64,000 bases of DNA from Alisma plantago-aquatica (taxonomy: Eukaryota > Streptophyta > Magnoliopsida > Alismatales > Alismataceae), in the NCBI GenBank assembly GCA_963693085.1, contig OY856413.1, forward strand, positions 745,445,056 through 745,509,055. Reading direction: 5' to 3'. The notes under the pieces were generated by a model, which was not told the DNA's origin, did no database searches, and worked only from the letters and a program-made list of their open reading frames with translations. This document shows, in pieces, positions 48,155 to 59,847 of this stretch. The position numbers and the translations under genes are program-made. Position 1 is the stretch's first letter; each line of letters begins with the position of its first letter.

Positions 48155-49444
48155 CTACATCTGAGCAATCAACCCACTCTGTCCAGACACATCCAAGTCT
48201 AAGTTCAACTTCTGCATATCTACAAGCAAGTCTCTCTTGAAACATGCCATAGAAAATGCATCAGCTGTTGAACTTGACTTCCTACTCAAGGCATCGGCCA
48301 CAACATTCGCTTTACCAGGATGGTAATCGATTGTCACCTCATAATCCTTGATCAGCTCAAGCCATCTGCGCTGTCTCAGATTCAAATCCTTCTGAGTGAA
48401 GATATACTTCAGACTCTTATGGTCTGTAAACACCTGACATGTCTCACCATACAGGTAGTGACGCCATGTCTTAAGAGCATGAACTATAGCAGCTAACTCC
48501 AGATCATGAGTAGGATAGTTCTCTTCGTTCTTCTTAAGCTGTCTAGATGTGTAAGCCACAACTTTGCCTTCCTGCATCAGCACACAGCCCAAACCTCTCC
48601 TGGAAGCATCGCAGAACACTGTATAACCTTTATCTGCTTTTGGTAAAACCAACACTGGTGCTGAAGTCAATTTCCTCTTCAAGGTCTGAAAACTTTTCTC
48701 ACAGTTATCAGACCAAACAAACAGTGCATCCTTCCTCGTCAAGCGTGTCAAGGGTGATGCTAGCACACTGAAGTTCTGTATAAACCTTCTGTAATAACCT
48801 GCTAATCCCAAGAAACTTCTAATCTCAATAGGAGTCTTAGGCTGTTCCCACTGAAGCACAGAATCAACTTTCTTAGGATCAACGCTGACTCCATCTCTCG
48901 AGATAACATGTCCAAGAAATGCTACCTCGGCCAACCAGAACTCACACTTGCTAAACTTAGCATACAGCTGATGTTGCCTCAACAACTGCAATGCTACTTT
49001 CAGGTGTTGCTCATGTTGTACATCATCTCTGGAGTAAATCAGAATATCATCTATAAAGACTACAATAAACTGATCTAGGAACGGTTTGAAAATTCGATTC
49101 ATTATATCCATAAAGGCTGCTGGGGCATTAGTCAGCCCAAACGACATGACGAGAAACTCATAATGCCCATACCTGGTTCTGAAAGCTGTCTTGGGAATAT
49201 CAGAAGCCTTTATTCTGAGCTGATGATATCCAGATCTCAAATCTATTTTAGAGAAGATCGTCGCTCCACGCAACTGATCAAACAGATCGTCTATTCTTGG
49301 AAAAGGGTACTTGTTCTTAAAAGTGATCTTGTTCAGTTGCCTATAGTCTATGCAGAGACGCATAGTACCATCCTTCTTCTTAACAAACAGCACTGGAGCA
49401 CCCCACGACGAAGAACTGGGTCTAATGAAACCCTTATCCAGCAA
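48155..49444 (-). pseudogene. Element B reverse transcriptase and RNase H part
   Basis: 429 codons without interruption: [40 protein letters not shown] with both catalytic Ds, [18 protein letters not shown], then RNase [25 protein letters not shown] and [11 protein letters not shown]. All catalytic residues are visible. It is cut off from Gag by the TAG at 49448 and from integrase by the TAG at 48155, so it is intact in content but not expressible as part of the polyprotein. Confidence 0.95.
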
Positions 49445-49447
49445 TTC

Positions 49448-51379
49448 CTACAGCTTCACCTTGAGTTCCGTCAACTCTGCAGGTGCCATTCTATAAGCTG
49501 ACAGTGCTACTGGATGACTACTTGGATATACCTGAATCTCAAAATCAATGTCTCTGACAAGAGGTAAGACTGGAAACTCTTCTGGAAAAACATCAGAAAA
49601 CTCACGAACCACAGGTACATCATAAACACTGGTGGTGCTCTTCTCTGCTCTAGTGTCAACCACATGAGCAAGGAACGCTTCACATCCTTTCTGTAGCATC
49701 TTATCAGCTACAACAGCTGATACTATGCACGTAGGCAGAACTTTCCTGTCTCCAGTAAAGACACAAGAAAATTCACCTTGTTGAAAGGTAGCTTCCTTCT
49801 TCCAACAATCGAGTTGCACTCGATATATCTCAAGACAATCCATACCCAAGATGACTTGAAAAGTATTGACATCCAGGGGTATGAGATTAGCAGCAAAGGT
49901 GTAACCTCCAAAAGATAGCAAACATCCGGGACAGAACTCAGTCAGAACTGTTGGTCCACCTAGTGGAACCCTCAACACTAACTCATCTATCAACTCTTGA
50001 GTTAACAAATTAAGTTCACCAACTAAAAAACATCGTATGAAAGAGTGAGTAGCACCCGGATCTATCAAAACTAAAACTGGTATACTATTAAACAAAAGCA
50101 TCTCTCCTGTAACGACTTGTGAAGAGATTATACCTTCCTGAGGTGTCAAAGAGAAGAAACGTGCTGAAGCTCTCCCTCTGCCATGCTGTCCTCTCTGACC
50201 ACTTCTGCCACTGGGCACACCACCACCTCTGGAACCAGAAGCCATAGAAGAACTCGGAACATCATGGTACTGAGGCAGGAAAGCTTGTGATGCTGCTTGT
50301 CGAAGCTGAGGACATTCCCTTCTGATGTGTCCTGCTTGTCCGCAGACAAAACAACTTGGACCCCAACACTGACCAGTATATGGTCTTCCACAGTTGTCAC
50401 ATGGCAGCATCTCTTGTTTCTGGGGACCTGTCACTGACATTGACGACCCAGAAGACTGTCCACTAGAGGCACTGCCCCATCTCCCTGGGTTGTATCTCCC
50501 TCTGCCTCTAGAAGAAGTAACATCCTCAGATCTCTGTCTACTGAAACAGCTAAAGCCACACCCGAGTTTAGAAAAGAAACCTCTACCTCCACCTCTATAT
50601 CCACTAGTGGACTGTCCTCTACTGAAATCTACAGATCTCTTCTTAGACTCAGGCACCTTGTCAGCATTCACAGATTCTTCAACCTGTCTAGAAACCTCAA
50701 CAAACTCACCAAAGTTCTCTCTGTTCCTTCTACTAGTAGCAGAAACTGTATGCCGAATTTTTGGCCTCAGCCCTTCTTGAAACCTCCTGCGTCTCTCTAT
50801 ATTATTAGGTACAAGATGAGGACAGAAGTTTGCCAACCTGGTGAAAAACGCTTCATATTATGTAACTGACATGCTTCCTTGCTTAATGTTCTGTAACTGT
50901 CTGGTTTTCTCATTAATGAAAGTAGGTGGATAAAATTTAAGATGGAACTCTTCAGAGAAATCCTGCCAAGAAAGCTCTGTACCTCTCTTCTTATCCTCCA
51001 CACCATGCCACCACAACTCTGCATCGCCTGTCAGAAGATAAACTACATGATTAATCTTCTTCTCTTCTGGAAGCTCCATCAGGCGAAAGACCTTCTCTAT
51101 CTGTCTCAACCACTCATCAGCCTCGGCGGGATCTGTAGTGCCACTAAACTCTATGCCACCAAGCTTCTTCACAAGCTCATAAGATCACATCAGATCCTTA
51201 CTGCTGGTAGAAGTAGAAGCTCGCCTATCATCCTTGTACCTCTCTCTGGTCTCCAGAAACATCCTGTACATTCAGGATGCTTCATCCACGTGGTCACCAG
51301 CACCTGGACCCAAGTACAGTGGATCAGGGCCAACATGGCTCTCGGCCTGATCATCACGATCAAAGCCTCTTTCTGCCAT
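49448..51379 (-). pseudogene. Element B Gag and protease part
   Basis: 51172-50858 holds the capsid-like domain (GTTDPAEADEWL, LLTGDAELWW, FHLKFYPPTF). After the TAA, 50836-49448 continues with RR-RFQEGL, a Gly/Ser/Arg-rich linker, and CDNCG...C plus a zinc knuckle CFVCGQAGHIRREC. Next come the protease motif [11 protein letters not shown], a VILGMDCLE segment, and the EFSDVFPEE junction to RT. Three stops fall in Gag (51272, 51185, 50858) and one at the RT border (49448). Confidence 0.92.
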
Positions 51380-53074
51380 CTGCAATGATATAAAAGAATA
51401 TTTCCTGTTAGAAAACTACAGATAGAAGAAAGACACCTAAACCTTAATCCTATAGGTCTCTTATCATCCCCTGACTTGGACTCTGAGTAACTATGTACTC
51501 AACCTAAGCTCTGATACCAAGATGTCACACCCCGATCTCACACTAACCACTAATCACGAGATTAGGGCGCGACGGAGGGATTATCACATAAACAAGTCAC
51601 TGAGAACTTTTTCTTTTTAAAACCTCGTAATGATATCCAGATTATTGTTGTAAACTAAAACATAATAAACTATTGCGGAAGCATTTCAATTAACCTGGCT
51701 AGAGAACATAAACAGAGTTTACAACATGTAACATTGTTTAACAAAAAGTAAACATAACAGTTAATTTACATCTTTTACACATTCTCCATACATACTCTCT
51801 CTCACCCACACCATGTCCCAAGGATCGAGGGGAAAAGACTAAGAGACCTCTATCTAAACTAACTAAGACCTTCTACAGACTAAGCGTTAGGATGAAAAGA
51901 TCCTTCCGATTCCTGTTGCTGATGTTGACCTGAAAATGTTTGCGTAGAGGGATGAGCCTACTCGCTCAGTGAATAGCATTTCATTTAGCTATCACTAAAC
52001 AACTCATCAGATATATAAAATTGAAATAAAGATAAGTGCAGTACTAAGCAGGGCAGTTCTAATGACATAGCAGATTTACAGATAATAATTTCATTCCTAT
52101 GCAACATCAGATATTTTAAACAAATTAACAATTATAGAGAATTGGTACAGAAATTCAAATCTCTTAACTTATTAAGTTTATTGTGATCCTATATGATTAC
52201 ATTTTTTTTATTTATTATGCCCTAATCATATGCAGTGTACTCTGCATACAAAGATCTGTAGCGAACTACGATCCCACCGTACAAGACTTAGCGACACACT
52301 CGGGAAATGCTAAGTCTGACTGCAAGCCCTGTTCTGCTACAGGACCACAGGCTCTCCGGCCTCACTGCACTAACTCCAAGTGCTCTAGACTCCTCCTCTA
52401 ACATGAGCACACAGGCAGAGAGTCTGGGTTACCACCGTGACTCCGCACGGATTATTGTTGAATAACCCCTATTTACTCTAGTGCCACCGTGACTCCGCAC
52501 GGATTATTGTTGAACACTGCCTCTCTGTCCTCGTGCCACCAGAATTACTCAACCGGTTGATGTTGGACACGAGTTTCACCCCTAAGAAGCAGACCTCTCA
52601 AAGGGGTTCTACGGTGTTAGGGCACCTAAGTCTATTAACTGATTAACATATAAACATTTAAACAGGAATATCACATTTCATACTTATTTCACATTCTGAA
52701 CATCACTTTAAAACACATATACATCGTTTGTCATCTATAAACATGACTCAGTATCAACTTATCCAGTTTCGATGCTAAACATCCATTTTATGCTCAACGT
52801 ATACATTGCAGTTGTAATATAGGAAATTCTGTCATTTTCATCAATCATATTACGTATTTCAAGTTCCAATGAACCATATAAATTCATTAATTCAATCCAC
52901 ACTGATCAGATGCTAAACTAAATCATATAACGGCATAAGGAAGCAGTTTATGAAATAAAATTCGAGTAACACCAAATACTGTCCAAAAGCCAAGTATCAG
53001 TGAAAAATGCACAGTTTACCGAAAAATTCCAACTAAGGAGTTAAATGATGATAACTAAATGAACTCCTACTCAC
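51380..53074 (-). other. Predicted leader intron of element B
   Basis: On the minus strand: donor CTCT/GTGAGTAGG at 53074 in the 5' LTR; acceptor TATCATTGCAG at 51380, directly abutting the Gag ATG, with a good branch-point candidate TTCTAAC about 27 bases upstream. It would remove 1,695 bp including the primer site. An internal acceptor ATTTTCAG at 51930 would instead give 1,145 bp. Inference from splice-site sequence only. Confidence 0.45.
51508..51519 (-). other. Element B primer binding site (initiator tRNA-Met)
   Basis: Plus-strand GCTCTGATACCA, three bases from the 5' LTR: the exact complement of the usual TGGTATCAGAGC. Confidence 0.95.
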
Positions 53075-54154
53075 AGAGATTCGGGATGCCCGAATTCGTC
53101 CGCAAATGTGTCCAGGGCTTGTTTCCGGGCGGATTTCAGTTGTCTTCTACCTTGGATTTTACACTGTTCACCGTTCTGTTCTACAGCAATTTGGTCGTCT
53201 TCTACAGCAGCTTACCGCTGATTGAAAAGCAACGCTCGATTGGAAACAAAATCGCAGCTAGGGCTGCAGATTCCTGCTAACACCTCAGAACCGAGCTCAA
53301 TCACACCACTGGGTCATCTTCCTCCTTGGTTCAGCCCTGGGATTATCCTACTGTAAACAGCAGCTTCGTCACGCACGGACAAGTTGGAAGGAACTTTGGT
53401 TAGGTGCTGAATCGTAGCTAATGGCCGCAGAATCACGCCGGGAACTCGAGGTCGGAGCTCAAGGGAGCTCCCCTGCTGCTGGGTGCGCCCACGATGGCTC
53501 CCTTAGCTGGCCGTTGCAGCTGCAACTGCTGGTGGTGGCCGCAGATATAGGGCGCCGCCCTAGCTGGTCGTGGTCGTGGATAGGGGAGAGAAGGGAGGAA
53601 GGAAGGAGGTAGAAGAAGGAGGGGAGTGGCACCCTGCTGGATCGGAGCCCAGGGCCAGGAAATCGCCCCCTGATCGCCCCCTTTGCTCGTGACCTACTTC
53701 AGATCTATCGGGCGCTGCTCTGACGGTTTTCCTGTTCTATCGGGTGGGAATGAAAGTGGGATAAGGAAGAAAGGAAACGTTGGGGTTAATAAGCTAATAA
53801 ATGGGTAAATTGCAAAATCAATCCAAGAACTCAAAAGTGTCATAACTTTCGCCTCGTAGGTCCAAATAACCTGATTTCTTTTGCATCTTTTCAAGTGCGA
53901 GATCCTTTAGAATCCCAAGGCATGAAAGCATGCTAATTAGACTGTTTTACTGGATCAAAGATCTAATTGCATCTATGATCACTTAACTCAACTTAATCAT
54001 CTTAATTATGCCCTAATTGTATCTTATGTACTTAATTCAACTTTATCAACTTGATGATGCACTAACCACCACATGAGCACTTAAGTCAGCTCAATTATCT
54101 TAATTATACACTAATAATGATACTTACAGATTAACTCAGAAACGGGTCATAACA
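51523..54154 (-). repeat. Element B 5' LTR
   Basis: Pairs with 44044-46679, with scattered substitutions and small indels (for example ACTACATATACC versus ACTAAGACC). It carries the same internal CACCGTGACTCCGCACGG pair, GC-rich leader and splice-like signals. Confidence 0.95.
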
Positions 54155-54159
54155 ATATA
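54155..54159. repeat. Target-site duplication of element B (right)
   Basis: ATATA, matching 44039-44043. Confidence 0.9.
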
Positions 54160-55966
54160 TGATTCATTTTCTTATCAATTCATTCCCACATTGTTCTCAT
54201 TAAGGAAGATATGAAAGAGAAGATGACTCTGAGACTTAGAATTCTTATCTTCAAACATTCCCTTAATACATTTCTCATATGTAGGTTTAATTAGTTATCA
54301 ACAAGGATACTTGACTAATTAGTACTTGTTTGAATCTCCTAACCTCTTTCTTTTATAATATATAATACTCCATCATGTTTAAAACCCTTCCATACTTTGC
54401 ATAATCCTCTTACCATATACTACTCTTCCACATGTCATCTTTAACTTCTAATTTTATCTTATGATCATGTTTCTTATTCATGTGTATGATCATGTATACC
54501 ATGTTGCACATATTTCTTTTTATCTCTACTAATGTGAAGTTGAAATTCTAAATCAATAATCTCTCTACTAGTTTCACCTCATGTTTAACACATTACATAC
54601 CCTTCATTTTAAATCAAATGGATCATGCATGGTTCAAACTTAGTTTCACTTTCAATCAAGTATTTTTCTTCCTGAATATAGTCTACCTTTGTATGACTTA
54701 TTCATTTATTTAGCTACACTTTTGTTCTTCTTTTAGAAACTAGTTTGTTGTTCTATAGAGACTTGGAATCCAAAGATAGTAAGGATGAATGTATTAACTT
54801 CACAATAAAGGTATACATTTAATGCTCTCAATTATATCATAACCCTCATTCCTTAATCAAACGCATCATTTCCAACATTTCTCTTTGTTTAACCTAAGTT
54901 TGTTATCCTAGTCTTATGATTTACATGTTCACCTAATTCTGTTTACTTTAACTCTTCTAAAGACTCTTCACTTCTATGTACTTATCGTATACTTAACTCT
55001 TCTCTTCTATTTTTCCTTTTCTTTAGATTACATAAATACATTGTACTCAATTATATAATCCATTCCTCATGATTGATTCTTACTATCTTGAACTTTACAT
55101 ACTTTTCTCATATCTTCTCCATATTTCATATTTAGAGTTCATATCATACTAATCATTAAACTTAATCTGAACCTTATGTCATGTTCCTTTATTCTCAATT
55201 AATGGTTTCTCATATGAGGCCCCAAAGTTGGATCTCAAATATCAGTTCAAATTGATTCTTAGCTATTCTAATCTTTCCCATATGTTTCAACATCTTAGTG
55301 TATGTACATTCTCACTATGATGTGGGTCTAAATTATCCAGAGTTTACTCTTATTATATTTTCAATACAATTCATTAGATCCCAGTAATGCATCCTGCCAG
55401 CCGGACCAAGCCGAACCTGTAGTCCTGAAGCCAAGAGCTACTCAGGATTAACCGAATCCTATATATATCAAACATATGGAAAGAATATCTACTTAGGGCA
55501 AACTCATTTAAACATAACTTCTGGTCTACTTGATGTAAAGAATATAAACAATAATTGAATCACTTCATGATACACTACAATATAAAAGAACCATATATTC
55601 TACAAACTGATAGTCTAAATTCATATATATAAGAGCATTTCTATTGATATCCAATCAGAGAAGAAATATAAAGAAAGAGTTGTATCACATTCTATGTTTA
55701 ATCTCTTACTCCTTCATTACTTTCCGGTCTCCTAACCCTAAGATTTCTAGGATTTCTCTCTAGCCCATCCTTCCTCTGCATACTTGGATAGGGAATCCAG
55801 AGAAGAATAGACAGAGTAGCTTGATACTGGTCAATCTTAGTATTCAAATACGTGGCCAGGGTATCCAAATACCCAGACCTACCAGAGCTAAAGCCACATC
55901 AATTCTTAATTGCCACACTTATAACTCTAACTTTCTATCCTAATGGTCCCTGATGACTCAGCCTAA
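54160..55966 (-). other. Element A interior next to its primer site, non-coding
   Basis: AT-rich; gag would be expected here on the minus strand, but no capsid, zinc-knuckle or protease motif and no long frame was found. This supports element A being a non-autonomous or gag-deleted form. Confidence 0.5.
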
Positions 55967-55978
55967 GCTCTGATACCA
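55967..55978 (-). other. Element A primer binding site (initiator tRNA-Met)
   Basis: Plus-strand GCTCTGATACCA, a few bases from the TTTCACACCC LTR edge near 55984. Confidence 0.9.
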
Positions 55979-55983
55979 AAAGA

Positions 55984-58900
55984 TTTTCACACCCACATCC
56001 CACGATTAGCAATAATCATGGGATTAGGGCATGAGTTTGAGGATTATACTAAATACAAAGTTCACTCCCAACTTTTTCCCCTTTTTTTCATTTCAAAATC
56101 TTTGTTTTCTCGCATCCAATAACATAAACAAACTTTACAAGAGAGTTAAATTTTGATTACTCTAATATGATCTCAATAGTATTGATACACATCCATACAT
56201 TCATTATGTTTCTCACACTTCCATGTACATACAACACGATAATCATATACATTCTCTCTTATTAAGGAAACAAAGATATAAAACATCATTTACAACTCTC
56301 TCACATCTATACAAGGACCTAGAGTGACAGAGACCGACTGAACTTAACTAATCTCATACTTAACTCATGTGGTAGATCTACTCTGATGCTTTGACCTTCT
56401 TCAAGTCCACATGGTTTCCCTAAAAAATGTGAGTAGAGGGGTGAGCCTACTCGCTCAGTGAATGAGTACTTCAAAGAAATAGTTTAAAGAACTTATATAC
56501 TTACAAATTTATTGCCAAGCAACTGATATCAATTATAACAACAACAAGCTTTAAAGAGTCTAATCATTGAAAATCATAAATATGGCATGATACTCTAAAT
56601 ATCTACAAGAATGAATCAATATATGAACATTCTTGATTAATCTCAAAGAGAGCTAATAACTCAGAAACAACAAAGAATAATTGAATAACTATGCACACTT
56701 GTTTAACCTCTCGTTCATCTTATTATGCTCTGAACCCACATGTGGTGTGCCATAACATGTGAAAGAATCACATCAAGCTACGGTCTCACTGTACAAGGCT
56801 TAGAAGCATGCCTGGATTCCTAAGCCTATCTCTTGAGTAAGACCCCGCCTGCAGTGGGCCTCGACACATCTTCCTCTTGGCGGCTAATAAGAGTGGCCGG
56901 ATATCTCAGACTCCACCTCTCAACCTGGGTACTTAGGTGGTGAGTCAAATCCCATAGGATTATTGTGCATTTGTGGACCTACTGACAACTGATCATTCAA
57001 CAAGTAACACAGGTACCACCGACATCCCCAGTTGGTGTTGGGTACCATAAAATTGTAAGGAGTCTTCCCTACTGATCAAGACCCCCGCACCCTTCTAGTG
57101 CGCTCTGGCTTACTTCGATCTAGACTACCTCCAGTCAGGAAATTGTTCCCTCCTCATAGCACAGGCCTCATCCTGTGAGGATTCTATAGTGTTCAGGGCA
57201 TCTACACGTCTAATTCACTCTTTAAATTCACAATTCAATGATCACATCAACATATCTTTGTTAAGCTTTGTAAACCATTCATTTCATAACCCATCTGATA
57301 ACATTTACCACAACTGAACTGTTAAGCATCACCACATCTCAAACTGAGAAACATTGATATCACAATACTTGTTTCACTGAACACCCTATCATTAGGGTTT
57401 CATTTACCTCATTCACTTATCACATAACTCGCATAAGGATTGAATAAATTATAACAACATTCAATAAGGATTGCTCTCAGCAGTTCACATATAATCGAAT
57501 ATATATATGAAACCCTATAATGAACTGAACTAGGGTTTCCACCCTCCTTACTAATATATCAAGAAAACATGGATATCATTGAGTTGAAATGAAAGATCTT
57601 ATCTGACATATATATAATACACATACAAATAAAACAATCATTCGTAAGTAGGGAGATGCAACTAGGCAAACTTCTTTATTCAGTTGTACAACAATTTCAG
57701 TCATAGCCGAAAATCCTACTTTTTAGTATAATCATGTAACGTGTACAATTAATTTAAGAATTCTCTTTTAGATGGATTGTGATCATTTCTATGTGATTTC
57801 ATAATTTGAAATTCATCGCAATAGATAAATAATCCATTTCATATCATCTTGCAAAAACTAGATCAAAAAGGCAACTTAGGGTTTGTACTCGCATACTAAG
57901 CAATTGAAGATATTTGATGATTTTACTCATTTTCGTGCAATCTACTATTTAAAGGAAGTACTCACTCACCCTAAGGTGTGAAAACACCCTAAGAACGTAG
58001 CCCATCTTTGAAGATCTCGAATCCATATCAAGATCCTAGAAAAATCCATGATTTCTTCTTCCTTTCAACCCTAAATGGGGCCAGCTGTAGGTAGAAGATG
58101 AGAATAGAGGTTAAACCAAACCTTCAAATCACTGTATCAAGGGTTTCGATCAAGGGGAAGTGAAGAGAAGAAGGAATCCACAGTTAAAACTACTTACCAA
58201 GTCGAATTTATTGCAACCCCTTTTGATTTTTTCTATTCTTCACGATCTTCCCCAAATATTGCCCCTTAAATTTCCCTCCAGGTCTCCCCCTCATAGAGAA
58301 AGATGTCTGGGATGATAGAGGATTGAATCCCGGTTGCAACACACTTTGTTTTGTTGAAAATGGATAATTATTGCTTGAGATATGATCGTTTTATGATTTG
58401 TTGTCTAGGGTGGCGTCAGCCGCGGTTGCGGTATTGACGCATCGTCATGGTCGCGGTGTAGACCGTGGGTCACGGTGTCAACGTAGCATCGCAGTCACAG
58501 TTTTGAAGCAGCGTCGCAGTCACAGTGTGATCGCGGGTCACGTGTCGACGCAACGTCGGCCACAGTCCTCAATACATGTTTACTAAAAAGGGCATAACTC
58601 TCTCATTTTAACTCCGATTTGGTTCATTCTTTTTTTGTTGGATTCATAATTGAATTCTATACAATCCTATTATATTATTTTAATAACATTTGCAAATAAA
58701 CAGTTATTTATTAAATATTTCCTTTAATTTCATTGATTCTCTTCTTACACATATGTATGGGTTAATGTTATATTAACTCCAACTCGGATCTTTATAGTAT
58801 GCTTAAGTTATGATTATGAGTTGCCCAAACAAGTAATTAAGGTTATAAAAGTTAAGATAAAGCACAAAATAGAATATTATTAATAAAAGTATGCCAAGCA

Positions 58901-59086
58901 TTAATATTATCTTAAAACTCTAGGATTACCAGCAAAGCTATGATTATGAGTTGCCCAAACAAGTATTTAAGGTTATCAAAGTTAAGATAAAGCACAACAT
59001 AGAATATTACTAACAAAAGTATGCCAAGCATTAAGATTATCTTAAAACTCTAGGATTACCAACAAAGCTAGGAACGGGTTGTAACA
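55984..59086 (-). repeat. Element A 5' LTR
   Basis: About 3.1 kb from TTTCACACCCACATC (TG edge mutated; compare TGTCACACCCC in B) to GGGTTGTAACA. It shares with B a CTCGCTCAGTGAATG block (56448-56462) followed on the element strand by an acceptor-like CATTTTTTAG (ending 56420). It has a donor-like TTAGG/GTGAGTGAG (minus; G at 57969), and a GC-rich repeat stretch near 58410-58570. Confidence 0.8.
58809..59070 (-). repeat. 130-bp tandem duplication in element A 5' LTR
   Basis: Units start at 58809 and 58939; the counterpart is 41712-41975. The second units are more alike between LTRs than the first. Confidence 0.9.
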
Positions 59087-59384
59087 AATGATGTGTGACT
59101 AGGCACCACTTTTTGCTTGTGAAGTCATAAGTGAGTTATGGACTTTCACTTCCAACGTGAAATGGGACCTATAGGGTCACCCGCATAGGATTTACTTGGA
59201 AGAGGAGTTTATCCATGAATGATGTTTAGATTGATTACTAATGTGTTTAGGTACTCAATTAAACATTCAATCAATAGAATTGACTCAGAATCATCAAATT
59301 CAAGTGTTGAACCAATTGATTATAGTGTCATATTGATTGAGAACTGCATTGACTAAGTTTTGTACAACCTAGACCACCAACCGA

Positions 59385-59775
59385 CAGGTTCACTTGGTGA
59401 ACTGATCGACTCATGGTTAGTGAGATAACCGGTTCAAACTGGTGAACTGATCGGTTCACATGGACCAACCGAGCAGGTTTTTGGTTTCCCAGTTTGTGAG
59501 AAAAGATTTTCCTTTCACTTGTTCAATTTGATTGGGACGATAATTAATCTTTGCATTAATTAGAAATGAATAAGGAACGTCAATTGGAGGAAAGTATTGG
59601 AAGTAAAATGACCGGTTCACTAAGTGAGCCGATCAGTTCACTAAGTGAACCAACCAGTTCACTCTCCCAACCGATCGGTTCACTCTCCCAACCGACCAGT
59701 TCAAAAGTGAATTGATCAGCTCACTTACCCAAATGACCGGTTGAGTTGTGAAACGACCGGTTTGCCTTAGTACCA
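59385..59775 (+). repeat. Cluster of ACCGATCGGTTCAC-like motifs upstream of the TATA box
   Basis: About 13 degenerate copies (ACCGACAGGTTCAC, ACTGATCGGTTCAC, GACCGGTTCAC and others), in two groups near 59385-59475 and 59610-59775. Many have a self-complementary core (CCGATCGG, ACCGGT). Position just upstream of the promoter suggests a U3 enhancer-like array. Confidence 0.75.
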
Positions 59776-59839
59776 GTTCATGGAAAATCCAGACCCTTCT
59801 ACTCCCGCATCAATTGGGAACCTTGACCATACCCTCTAC

Positions 59840-59847
59840 TATAAATA
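59840..59847 (+). promoter_or_regulatory. TATA box of copia-2 LTR
   Basis: TATAAATA inside CCCTCTACTATAAATAGAGG, itself a near-palindrome; about 537 bases from the LTR end. Confidence 0.7.

Larger units (their letters stand above)
46716..51379 (-). pseudogene. Element B Gag-Pol polyprotein, inactivated
   Basis: Starts ATG at 51379-51377 directly after an acceptor-like TTGCAG; about 1,554 codons to 46716, almost the same length as gypsy-1's 1551. In one frame from the start there are TGA (51272-51274), TGA (51185-51187), TAA (50858-50860), TAG (49448-49450) and TAG (48155-48157). A two-base GT duplication near 48030-48036 then shifts the frame, and a TAG follows at 47832-47834. Domain boundaries are otherwise preserved, indicating recent decay. 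No functional polyprotein can be made. Confidence 0.95.
44044..54154 (-). mobile_element. Full-length Ty3/gypsy chromovirus with inactivated Gag-Pol, element B
   Basis: 10,111 bp, minus strand: 3' LTR 44044-46679 (2,636 bp), interior 46680-51522, 5' LTR 51523-54154 (2,632 bp), ATATA target duplications. The primer site, purine tract, and all Gag and Pol domains are present in the Tekay/Del order, but six stops and a frameshift break the frame. LTRs differ by roughly 2% in the first 900 bp compared by eye, so it is younger than A and older than gypsy-1. It could move only with enzymes from a relative. Confidence 0.95.
40553..59086 (-). mobile_element. LTR element A, nearly devoid of coding sequence, split by element B
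   Basis: Minus-strand LTR element. The 5' LTR is at 55984-59086 with an initiator tRNA-Met primer site beside it (55967-55978); the 3' LTR is at 40553-41989, truncated. Both LTRs end in GGGTTGTAACA (plus strand) and carry the same 130-bp tandem duplication. Without B the interior is about 3.9 kb and holds only a purine tract and the last codons of a gypsy pol. It may be a non-autonomous, LARD-like derivative of a Tekay-type element, or a deeply decayed one. LTR divergence was roughly 6% in a 210-bp stretch I compared by eye. Confidence 0.7.
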
